Assembly: GCA_028290245.1 (NCBI GenBank)
Contig: JAQGKG010000463.1
Coordinates: 1-8,646, forward strand
Length of the DNA stretch: 8,646 nucleotides
Direction: 5' to 3'
DNA from: Devosia sp.
GTDB taxonomy: Bacteria; Pseudomonadota; Alphaproteobacteria; Rhizobiales; Devosiaceae
Of this stretch, positions 1-6,055 are shown one piece after another. The number at the start of each line of letters is the position of its first letter. Position 1 is the first letter of the stretch. The notes beneath the pieces were generated by a model. The model was given only the letters and a program-made list of their open reading frames with translations, did no database searches and was not told the origin of the DNA. The position numbers and the translations under genes were made by a program.

Positions 1-345
1 AGCGAAATGCTGGCGCGGCGAGGCCTCGGCTTCGACGATATCGACTATTTCGAGCTGCACGAGGCGTTTGCGGCGCAGGTGCTGTGTACCCTTAAGGCCT
101 GGGACGACGCGGATTACTGCAAGACTATATTGGGGCGCGACGGTGTGTTGGGTCCGATCGACCCCACCAAGATCAACGTCAAGGGATCGAGCCTCGCCTA
201 CGGCCACCCGTTCGCCGCGACCGGTGCGCGCATCCTCGGCCTCACCGCAAAACTACTCTCGACGGAGCCGGGAAAACGCGCTTTGTTGAGCGTCTGTACG
301 GCGGGTGGACAGGGTGTCGCCGCTATTGTCGAGAGCGCTGCATGA
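1..345 (+). CDS. Thiolase C-terminal part (FadI-like acetyl-CoA acyltransferase), 5' end outside window
   Basis: This is the last 114 codons of a thiolase; the reading frame is open from base 1, so the start lies upstream. Thiolases cleave 3-ketoacyl-CoA with CoA in beta-oxidation, or run the reverse condensation, in the cytoplasm. The three C-terminal catalytic blocks are all visible: HEAFAAQ with the active-site His at fragment residue 20, YGHPFAATGAR with the second His at residue 69, and CTAGGQG with the acid/base Cys at residue 99. The GHPFAATG form, with Phe-Ala rather than the Ile-Gly of PhaA-type enzymes, resembles FadI and the mitochondrial trifunctional-protein beta subunit, so a beta-oxidation role is favoured over acetoacetyl-CoA synthesis. 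The stop codon overlaps the next start (ATGA). Family assignment is firm; the exact substrate range is inference. Confidence 0.93.
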   Translation, partial: SEMLARRGLGFDDIDYFELHEAFAAQVLCTLKAWDDADYCKTILGRDGVLGPIDPTKINVKGSSLAYGHPFAATGARILGLTAKLLSTEPGKRALLSVCTAGGQGVAAIVESAA

Positions 346-491
346 ACGAGAATGTCCTGAAGTTTCGACGGCCCGAAAAGAAGCCGGAGCCGCCGGTGAA
401 AAAGCCACGGGGCCCGCTGCCGGGCTGGGTGCCGTGGGTAGGCCTCGTGGCACTCGCGGTGATGCTCTATGTCGTACAGCAGGGCGGTTAG
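342..491 (+). CDS. Small single-span membrane protein, 49 aa, coupled to thiolase
   Basis: A 49-residue open frame begins at the ATG that overlaps the thiolase stop (ATGA, 342-345) and ends at TAG 489-491. The N-terminal half is rich in Lys, Arg and Pro (FRRPEKKPEPPVKKPRGPLP, residues 8-27). The C-terminal half is one hydrophobic segment, about residues 29-46 (WVPWVGLVALAVMLYVV), ending QQGG. The positive-inside rule predicts N-in, C-out topology in the inner membrane. I do not recognise a named family. The 4-base overlap implies translational coupling to the thiolase, and the charge-then-hydrophobic layout is unlikely in a random frame. Function is unknown; membrane anchoring near fatty-acid metabolism is only speculation. 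Confidence 0.7.
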   Translation: MNENVLKFRRPEKKPEPPVKKPRGPLPGWVPWVGLVALAVMLYVVQQGG

Positions 492-593
492 CATACGGTT
501 GTATCGATTGTGAGCCGCGCCCAAGCCGGCTTGTCCACACTCTGTTAACAATTTGGGCGGGCTTGTCGCTTAGGTCAAGGTTTTGCTTGTCAG

Positions 594-619
594 TGGACGG
601 AAAGACAGAATACCGTCCA
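594..619. repeat. Inverted repeat TGGACGG-N12-CCGTCCA
   Basis: Two perfect 7-base arms (594-600 and 613-619) are separated by 12 bases and sit just upstream of the larger palindrome. The centre-to-centre distance of 19 bases puts the arms about two helical turns apart, so a dimeric regulator site is possible. A 12-base loop RNA hairpin is an alternative, but there is no U tract after it. Confidence 0.35.
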
Positions 620-624
620 GCATC

Positions 625-640
625 TTGACCGGCCGGTCAA
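625..640. promoter_or_regulatory. Perfect 16-bp palindrome, probable TetR-type operator upstream of oppA
   Basis: TTGACCGGCCGGTCAA is a perfect 16-base palindrome ending 90 bases before the oppA start. Uninterrupted palindromes of about 14-16 bases with TGACC/GGTCA arms are typical binding sites of TetR-family repressors. No TetR gene is present in the window, so the regulator would be encoded elsewhere. The left arm resembles a -35 hexamer (TTGACC), but no -10 lies at the proper spacing. The palindrome is seen directly; the TetR assignment is inference. Confidence 0.5.
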
Positions 641-730
641 ATTTCTGGCCCCAAGGCTAATGCCAATCTGCGACGATATGATTGCGGAAAAAAGACAATC
701 TCAGGAATTCCACAAGGAGACGGGACCCCG

Positions 731-2347
731 ATGAAACTCACGCAAACCTTGACTGCGGCATTGACCGCCAGCGCGATTGCCCTGCTGATGAGCAGCACGG
801 CAATGGCTGCGACGCTCAACATGATGAACGGTTCCGAGCCCGGCTCGATCGATCCGCATCAGGCTTCGGGCGATTGGGAAAACCGCATCATCGGTGACTA
901 TATCGAAGGCCTGATGACGGAAGATGCCAATGCCGAAGCCATCCCCGGCCAGGCCGAAAGCTACACCATTTCGGACGATGGCCTGGTTTATACCTTCAAG
1001 CTGCGTGACGGCATCCAGTGGTCGGACGGCGAGCCGGTGACGGCCGAAGACTTCGTGTTCGCCTTCCAGCGCCTGTTCGATCCCAAGACCGCTTCGGACT
1101 ACGCCTATCTGCAGTTCCCGATCAAGAACGCTTCGGAAATCGCCGAAGGCACTGTGACCGATTTTAACGAACTCGGCGTCAAGGCAATCGACGACAAGAC
1201 CGTCGAGATAACCCTTGAAGGCCCGACGCCGTTCTTCCTGCAAGCACTGACCCATTACACCGCCTATCCTATGCCAAAGCATGTGATCGACAAGGTTGGT
1301 GCGCAGTGGACGCAGGTTGCCAATATCGTTTCTAACGGCCCTTATACCCCTACCGAATGGGTTCCTGGCAGCTACATCAAGTCGGTCAAGTCCGAGACCT
1401 ATTGGGATGCGGCAAACGTCAACATCGACGCAGTGAACTACTTCGTGCAGGACGATCTGTCGGCTGCCCTGTCACGCTATCGGGCTGGCGAATATGACAT
1501 TCTCGTCGATATTCCGTCCGATCAGGCTGAGTGGATCAAGACCAACCTGCCGGGCCAGGACTATTTCGGCGCGTTCCTCGGCATCTATTATTATGTGATC
1601 AACCAGGAAAAGCCGCCGTTCGACAATGCCGACGTGCGCAAGGCGCTGTCGATGTCGATCAACCGCGACGTGATCGGTCCGGACGTGCTCGGCACCGGCG
1701 AATTGCCATTGTACGGTTGGGTGCCCGAAGGCACGGCGAACTACGAAGGCGTGCCACTGTACCAGCCTGACTGGATCGGCCTGTCGTATGAAGAGCGCGT
1801 TGCCGAAGCCAAGGGCATCATGGAAGGCCTCGGCTACACGTCGTCGACGCCGCTGACGCTGCAGCTCAAGTATAATACCAACGACAACCATCAGCGCATC
1901 GCCGTGGCGATTTCGTCGATGTGGGAGCAGATCGGCGTCAAGGTCGAGTTGTTTAACTCGGAAACCGCGGTGCATTACGACGCGCTGCGTGCGGGTGATT
2001 TCGAGGTCGGTCGTGCCGGCTGGCTGCTGGATTACTCGGATCCGTCCAATACGCTCGACCTGCTCCGTCAGGGCATCGAGCAGGGTGGCACCACCAACTG
2101 GGGCAACAACTACGGCCGTTATTCAAACGACGAGTTCGAGGCGTTGCTCGACAAGGCAACCACCGAAGTCGACCTGGCGGCGCGCGCCAAGCTGCTTGGT
2201 GAAGCCGAAAAGATCGCCATGGACGAGTATGCCGCCATCCCGATCTACAACTATATCGCCCAGAACGTGGTCGCTCCGTCGGTCACCGGTTTCGTCAACA
2301 ACGCTTCGGACATTCACCGCACGCGCTGGCTGACCAAGGCCGAATAA
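731..2347 (+). CDS. oppA: Oligopeptide-binding periplasmic protein OppA (SBP family 5)
   Basis: This is the solute receptor of an oligopeptide ABC importer; it captures peptides in the periplasm and delivers them to OppBC. The 538-residue length is close to E. coli OppA. Residues 1-26 form a Sec signal peptide (MKLTQ, hydrophobic core, AMA before the mature Ala27). There is no lipobox Cys, so the protein is soluble. Features shared with E. coli OppA include the DPH motif at residues 41-43, SDGEPVTAEDFV at 98-109, YYVINQEKPPF around 287-297, and RAGWLLD at 428-434. In the Salmonella/E. coli protein the Arg and Asp six residues apart in this last motif contact the bound peptide, and both are kept here. 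An aaggag site at 714-719 lies 11 bases before the ATG. The gene leads oppBCDF. Oligopeptide rather than dipeptide or nickel transport is my preferred reading. Confidence 0.9.
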   Translation: MKLTQTLTAALTASAIALLMSSTAMAATLNMMNGSEPGSIDPHQASGDWENRIIGDYIEGLMTEDANAEAIPGQAESYTISDDGLVYTFKLRDGIQWSDGEPVTAEDFVFAFQRLFDPKTASDYAYLQFPIKNASEIAEGTVTDFNELGVKAIDDKTVEITLEGPTPFFLQALTHYTAYPMPKHVIDKVGAQWTQVANIVSNGPYTPTEWVPGSYIKSVKSETYWDAANVNIDAVNYFVQDDLSAALSRYRAGEYDILVDIPSDQAEWIKTNLPGQDYFGAFLGIYYYVINQEKPPFDNADVRKALSMSINRDVIGPDVLGTGELPLYGWVPEGTANYEGVPLYQPDWIGLSYEERVAEAKGIMEGLGYTSSTPLTLQLKYNTNDNHQRIAVAISSMWEQIGVKVELFNSETAVHYDALRAGDFEVGRAGWLLDYSDPSNTLDLLRQGIEQGGTTNWGNNYGRYSNDEFEALLDKATTEVDLAARAKLLGEAEKIAMDEYAAIPIYNYIAQNVVAPSVTGFVNNASDIHRTRWLTKAE

Positions 2348-2362
2348 GCTCAAGCAATCGCG

Positions 2363-2392
2363 CGGCGTCGCCCCCTTGGGAGGGCGGCGCCG
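2363..2392 (+). terminator. Hairpin after oppA: partial terminator or mRNA-stabilising stem
   Basis: An 11-base-pair GC-rich stem with one G-U pair (2363-2373 with 2382-2392) encloses an 8-base loop and is followed by TATTTTAT. It lies 15 bases after the oppA stop, before oppB. Stem-loops here are common in binding-protein operons, where they allow more receptor than permease by partial termination or by blocking 3' exonucleases. The downstream tract is T-rich but interrupted, which fits leaky termination. Confidence 0.65.
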
Positions 2393-2457
2393 TATTTTAT
2401 GATCCACAAAGCGGCGCATGACGCAGCGACGCGGTGGAGTTGAAAGGTCCGGACCCC

Positions 2458-3381
2458 ATGTTTGGATATGTATCGCGGCGCGTGCTATCGGCCATCCCGA
2501 TAGCGCTGATTGCCGTTACTGCATGTTTCTTTATTCTGCGCCTAGCACCGGGCGGCCCGTTTGACGGGGAACGCGCGCTGCCCCCAGCAACGCTGGCCAA
2601 CCTGCGCGCCCACTACAACCTCGATCTGCCGCTGATCCAGCAGTATTTCCTGTATGTCTGGCGCCTGCTGCACGGCGATTTCGGGCCGTCGATGGTCTAC
2701 AATGACTTTACCGTGGCCCAGATGCTGTGGATTGGTCTGCCCTTTACGCTGATGCTGGGCTTTTCGGCCTTCATCATCGGCACTGCTGTTGGCCTTTTCG
2801 CTGGCGCGCTGTCGGCGGTCAACCAGAACAAGTGGCCGGATTACGTGCTGGTCATGCTGGTGATGGTTGGGCTGGTAGTGCCCAACTTCCTGATGGCCGC
2901 CATCCTGCAATTGGTGTTCGGCGTCTATCTCAACTGGTTCCCGGCTGGCGGCTGGCAGAACGGATCGTTGGTCCATCTAATTTTGCCGGTGACGGTGCTA
3001 GTGCTGCCGCATGCGGGACGTACGGCGCGGCTGATGCGTGGCTCGATGATCGAGGTGCTGGGCACCAATTATATCCGCACCGCCAAGGCCAAAGGCTTGG
3101 GTCAAAGGCTGATCCTGGCGCGCCACGCCATCAAGCCGGCATTGTTGCCGGTGGTGTCTTATCTGGGGCCTGGACTGTCATATCTGCTGACCGGTTCGTT
3201 GATCGTCGAGCAGGTGTTCGCGCTGCCGGGCATCGGCAAATATTTCATCAGTGCGGCGCTCAATCGTGACTACGGTCTCGTGCTGGGTACGACCATTTTG
3301 TACATGTTCATCATTCTGGCGGTGAACCTTCTGGTCGATATCCTCTACGCCTGGCTCGACCCGAAGGTGAGGTACCACTAA
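2458..3381 (+). CDS. oppB: Oligopeptide ABC transporter permease OppB
   Basis: This is one of the two inner-membrane subunits forming the peptide channel. The start at ATG 2458 gives MFGYVSRRVL, the usual OppB opening, and 307 residues (E. coli about 306). AAAGG at 2443-2447 lies 10 bases upstream. An in-frame GTG at 2434 would add eight residues of no OppB character. The first transmembrane helix is about residues 9-28, followed by the APGGPF-GERALPP segment typical of OppB. Further helices are near 96-120, 128-158, 171-188, 229-250 and 277-300. The cytoplasmic EAA-type coupling loop that docks on the ATPases is about residues 199-222 (IRTAKAKGL). LPGIGKYF and the C-terminal DPKVRY are also conserved. 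The TAA stop overlaps the oppC ATG by one base (TAATG), indicating translational coupling. Confidence 0.93.
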   Translation: MFGYVSRRVLSAIPIALIAVTACFFILRLAPGGPFDGERALPPATLANLRAHYNLDLPLIQQYFLYVWRLLHGDFGPSMVYNDFTVAQMLWIGLPFTLMLGFSAFIIGTAVGLFAGALSAVNQNKWPDYVLVMLVMVGLVVPNFLMAAILQLVFGVYLNWFPAGGWQNGSLVHLILPVTVLVLPHAGRTARLMRGSMIEVLGTNYIRTAKAKGLGQRLILARHAIKPALLPVVSYLGPGLSYLLTGSLIVEQVFALPGIGKYFISAALNRDYGLVLGTTILYMFIILAVNLLVDILYAWLDPKVRYH

Positions 3382-4301
3382 TGGCCGGACTAACTGGCAA
3401 GGACGCGGTCCTCACAGAGTATGCCAAGAAGCTGGAAACGCTGGACGCGCCCAAGGGCCGTTCGCTGACGCAGGACGCGACGCGGCGCATGGTGCGCAAC
3501 AAGGCGGCCGTGGTCTCGATCGGCGTCGTGCTTTTCATCGTGTTGTTTGCATTCCTTGGGCCGTATTTCCTGCCCTGGACCTATGACAAGATCGACTGGA
3601 GCGGCATTCGCAAGCCGCCGAATTTCGAGGCTGGCCACTTTGCCGGCACCGACCAGAACGGTCGCGACATGCTGGCCCGCATCATGCAGGGCACGCAGAT
3701 GAGCCTGATCGTGGCCGGGGTCGCGACCCTGGTCTCGGTGATCATCGGCGTGGTCTATGGCGCCATCGCCGGCTATTTCGGCGGCCGGGTCGATGCGGTG
3801 ATGATGCGTTTCGTCGACATCATGTATGCGCTGCCCTACATTTTGTTCGTGATCATCCTCGTGGTGATCTTCGGGCGCAATCCGGTGCTGCTGTTCGTGG
3901 GCATCGGGTGTCTCGAATGGCTGACCATGGCGCGCATCGTGCGTGGGCAGACGCTGTCGATCAAGGAACGCGAGTTCGTCGAGGCGGCACGCGCCAGTGG
4001 CGCTTCATCATGGGCAATCATCTTCCGGCACATCGTGCCCAACCTCACCGGTCCAGTGGTGATCTATGCCACGCTGACCATTCCCGAGATTATCCTGACC
4101 GAGAGCTTTCTCTCCTATCTCGGACTTGGCGTGCAGGAACCGCAGACGTCGCTTGGTACGCTGATTTCGTTCGGTGCGCCGGTGGCGGAAACGCTGCCCT
4201 GGATGTTGATTGGGCCGGCCGTGGTGCTGGTGAGCCTGCTGCTCTGCCTCACCTATATCGGCGACGGCCTGCGCGACGCGCTCGACCCCAAGGATCGGTA
4301 G
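3381..4301 (+). CDS. oppC: Oligopeptide ABC transporter permease OppC
   Basis: This is the second channel subunit, 306 residues against about 302 in E. coli. A cytoplasmic N-terminal segment of about 42 residues contains GRSLTQDATRRMVRNKAA, as in E. coli OppC. The first transmembrane helix is about 43-64 and leads to the periplasmic segment with HFAGTDQNGRDMLAR (86-100), a family hallmark. Other helices are near 107-131, 150-178, 221-241 and 275-294. The EAA loop EFVEAARASGAS is at 198-209, and the protein ends IGDGLRDALDPKDR, matching E. coli OppC almost exactly. GGTGAGG at 3366-3372, within the end of oppB, serves as the ribosome site. The stop is followed six bases later by oppD, so the genes are co-transcribed. 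Confidence 0.94.
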   Translation: MAGLTGKDAVLTEYAKKLETLDAPKGRSLTQDATRRMVRNKAAVVSIGVVLFIVLFAFLGPYFLPWTYDKIDWSGIRKPPNFEAGHFAGTDQNGRDMLARIMQGTQMSLIVAGVATLVSVIIGVVYGAIAGYFGGRVDAVMMRFVDIMYALPYILFVIILVVIFGRNPVLLFVGIGCLEWLTMARIVRGQTLSIKEREFVEAARASGASSWAIIFRHIVPNLTGPVVIYATLTIPEIILTESFLSYLGLGVQEPQTSLGTLISFGAPVAETLPWMLIGPAVVLVSLLLCLTYIGDGLRDALDPKDR

Positions 4302-4307
4302 GACACC

Positions 4308-5150
4308 ATGGCCCTGTTAGAAGTCAAAAACCTCAAGGTCGATTTCGATACGACGGATGGTGTGGTCCATGCCGTGCGCGACCTTTCATACTCTCTCGAA
4401 AAGGGCGGCACGCTGGCTATCGTCGGCGAAAGCGGGTCGGGCAAGACACAGGGGGCCTTTGCGCTGCTTGGGCTGTTGCCGCGCAATGGCACGGCATCCG
4501 GTTCGGTCATGTTCGACGGTAAGGAAATCCTCAACCTGCCGAGGCGGCAGATGAACAAGTACCGGGCCGAGCGGATCGGGATCATTTTCCAGGACCCAAT
4601 GACCTCGCTCAATCCCTACCTGCGCATTTCTCGGCAGATGACGGAGGTGCTGGAGCATCATCGTGGCATGAGCCACAGCGCGGCGCTGGTGGAAAGCATT
4701 CGCTTTCTCGATGCGGTACGTATTCCCGATGCCGCCAACCGGGTGCACATGTATCCGCATGAGTTCTCTGGCGGCATGCGGCAGCGGGTGATGATCGCCA
4801 TGGCGCTGCTGTGCCAGCCGGAGTTGCTGATTGCCGATGAGCCGACGACGGCACTGGACGTGACGGTGCAGGCCGAAATCATCGACCTGCTGGTCGATCT
4901 GCAGGAAGATTTCGGCACCGCGATCATCCTGATTACCCATGATCTGGGTATCGTGGCGGGCACCTGCGAGGATACGCTGGTGATGTTTGGCGGCAAGGTG
5001 ATGGAGCATCGCAAGACGCTCGATCTGTTCGCCAATCCGCAGCATCCCTATACGCAGGGGCTGATGGCGGCGATCCCGCGGCTGGACAAGAAGGTCGATC
5101 GGCTGTCGACCGTTTCGTATGAATTCATGGTCGGGGAGCGCCAGGCATGA
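4308..5150 (+). CDS. oppD: Oligopeptide ABC transporter ATPase OppD, lacking C-terminal cysteine domain
   Basis: This is one of the two cytoplasmic ATPases that power peptide uptake. The nucleotide-binding fold is complete: Walker A GESGSGKT (40-47), Q-loop Gln95 in FQDPMTSLNPY, signature FSGGMRQR (153-160), Walker B LLIADE with catalytic Glu178, and H-loop His211. Sequence around these sites follows E. coli OppD closely. It differs in length: 280 residues against about 330-337. It ends shortly after AAIPRLD (254-260), so the usual extension with IPG-PP and the cysteine cluster (GC..RC....C), linked to an iron-sulfur site in related proteins, is missing. No frameshift explains this, because oppF starts at once, overlapping the stop by four bases (ATGA). 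The ribosome site uses TAGGA at the oppC stop. Confidence 0.92.
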   Translation: MALLEVKNLKVDFDTTDGVVHAVRDLSYSLEKGGTLAIVGESGSGKTQGAFALLGLLPRNGTASGSVMFDGKEILNLPRRQMNKYRAERIGIIFQDPMTSLNPYLRISRQMTEVLEHHRGMSHSAALVESIRFLDAVRIPDAANRVHMYPHEFSGGMRQRVMIAMALLCQPELLIADEPTTALDVTVQAEIIDLLVDLQEDFGTAIILITHDLGIVAGTCEDTLVMFGGKVMEHRKTLDLFANPQHPYTQGLMAAIPRLDKKVDRLSTVSYEFMVGERQA

Positions 5151-6022
5151 GCGAAAGCGAACAGGTGCAGACACGCGAACCGATACTCAAGGTGCGCGAC
5201 ATCTCGGTGGAATTCTCTATTCCAGCCGGCGGGTTGTTTGGCGGGCGCAAGGTGCTGAAGGCGGTCAAGAACGTGTCGTTCGACCTATATCAGGGCGAAA
5301 CGCTGGGCATCGTTGGCGAGAGCGGCTGTGGCAAGTCTACGCTGTCACGGGCGGTCATTCGTATGCTGGAGCCTACGTCGGGCCAGTCGATCTGGATGGG
5401 ACATGACATCCAGAAGATGTCGGTGAAGGAGTTGGTGGCGCTGCGCAAGGACATCCAGATGATCTTCCAGGATCCGCTGGCGTCGCTCAATCCGCGCATG
5501 ACCTGTGGATCGATCATCGGCGAGCCGCTGCTGATCCACTATCCAGAAATCGGCAAGGTGGAGCGCCTGGCGCGCGTGATTGCGATGATGGAAAAGGTCG
5601 GGCTGACGGCGGACATGATCAACCGTTATCCGCATGAGTTTTCCGGCGGCCAGTGCCAGCGCATCGGCATCGCGCGGGCGCTGATCACCAATCCCAAGAT
5701 GATCGTTTGCGACGAGGCGGTTTCGGCGCTGGACGTGTCGATCCGTGCACAGGTGATCAACCTGCTGATGGATCTGCAAAAGGAGCTTGGCATATCGCTG
5801 CTGTTCATCAGCCACGACATCGCCGTGGTGCGCCATATCGCGCAGCGGGTGATGGTGCTGTATTTCGGCGAAGTGGTGGAAATGGGCGATGCCGAGCAGG
5901 TGGTGATGCACCCGCAGCATGATTACACCAAGAAGCTGATCGCTTCGGTGCCGGTGCCAGACCCCAAGGTGGAGATGGAGCGGCGGGAGCTGCGCCGCCG
6001 GCTTCGCAAGGCGGCTGCGTGA
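5147..6022 (+). CDS. oppF: Oligopeptide ABC transporter ATPase OppF, lacking C-terminal cysteine domain
   Basis: This is the partner ATPase of OppD; the pair forms the two ATP sites at their interface. Motifs are Walker A GESGCGKST (57-65), Q-loop Gln108 in MIFQDPLASLNPRM, signature FSGGQCQRIGIARAL (165-179), Walker B MIVCDE with catalytic Glu190, and H-loop His223. CDEAVSALD replaces the near-universal CDEPVSALD, an unusual Pro-to-Ala change directly after the catalytic Glu. Length is 291 residues against about 334 in E. coli. After VPVPDP (268-273) there is only a charged tail (MERRELRRRLRKAAA), without the GC..RC....C extension. GGGGAG at 5133-5138 is a good ribosome site 8 bases before the ATG. 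The start overlaps the oppD stop (ATGA), and the gene ends the operon. Confidence 0.92.
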   Translation: MSESEQVQTREPILKVRDISVEFSIPAGGLFGGRKVLKAVKNVSFDLYQGETLGIVGESGCGKSTLSRAVIRMLEPTSGQSIWMGHDIQKMSVKELVALRKDIQMIFQDPLASLNPRMTCGSIIGEPLLIHYPEIGKVERLARVIAMMEKVGLTADMINRYPHEFSGGQCQRIGIARALITNPKMIVCDEAVSALDVSIRAQVINLLMDLQKELGISLLFISHDIAVVRHIAQRVMVLYFGEVVEMGDAEQVVMHPQHDYTKKLIASVPVPDPKVEMERRELRRRLRKAAA

Positions 6023-6028
6023 AATGAC

Positions 6029-6049
6029 AAGGCCCGCTTCGGCGGCCTT
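6029..6049. terminator. Terminator hairpin ending the opp operon, C(UUCG)G loop
   Basis: AAGGCC-C-GC, loop TTCG, GC-GGCCTT forms an 8-pair stem with one bulged C and a very stable C(UUCG)G loop, followed by TGTTGG. It lies 6 bases after the oppF stop and 6 bases before the stop of the convergent response regulator gene, so it probably serves both directions. Confidence 0.75.
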
Positions 6050-6055
6050 TGTTGG

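Larger units (their letters stand above)
492..730. other. Intergenic control region upstream of oppA
   Basis: This 239-base stretch holds no convincing gene. It contains the 12-base palindrome CAAGCCGGCTTG at 522-533, TGTTAACA at 543-550, a 7-base inverted repeat TGGACGG/CCGTCCA at 594-600 and 613-619, and the perfect 16-base palindrome at 625-640. Promoter matches are weak. One is TTGTCA 587-592 with AATACC 609-614 (16-base spacer). Another is a good -10 hexamer TATGAT at 677-682 without a recognisable -35, which would suit an activated promoter. An aaggag ribosome site lies at 714-719. The density of inverted repeats suggests regulated transcription of the opp operon. Confidence 0.55.

Noticed and set aside
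493..504. ATAC-GGTT-GTAT hairpin after the micro-protein
   Set aside because: A four-pair AT-rich stem is too weak to interpret.
522..533. CAAGCCGGCTTG palindrome as terminator of the thiolase unit
   Set aside because: No T-rich tract follows and a 12-base palindrome leaves only a short stem after allowing for a loop.
625..653. TTGACC (625-630) as a -35 hexamer
   Set aside because: At 16-18 bases downstream there is only GC-rich sequence (around 648-653) and no -10-like hexamer.
701..1282. 193-codon minus-strand frame opposite oppA
   Set aside because: It is antisense to a clear OppA reading frame and has no recognisable domain; long antisense frames are expected in GC-rich DNA.
2434..2457. 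Longer oppB start at GTG 2434
   Set aside because: The added residues have no OppB character, while ATG 2458 has AAAGG 10 bases upstream and yields the standard N-terminus.
5090..5150. Frameshift as the cause of the short OppD
   Set aside because: Only about 60 bases remain before the oppF start, and no frame there encodes the IPG-PP or cysteine segments. The ATGA coupling and ribosome site are intact.
4386..5174. 262-codon minus-strand frame opposite oppD
   Set aside because: It is antisense to a complete ATPase gene, its product is His/Arg/Gln-rich with no domain, and it is a codon-bias shadow. The same applies to 5345-5920 opposite oppF and 1472-1975 opposite oppA.
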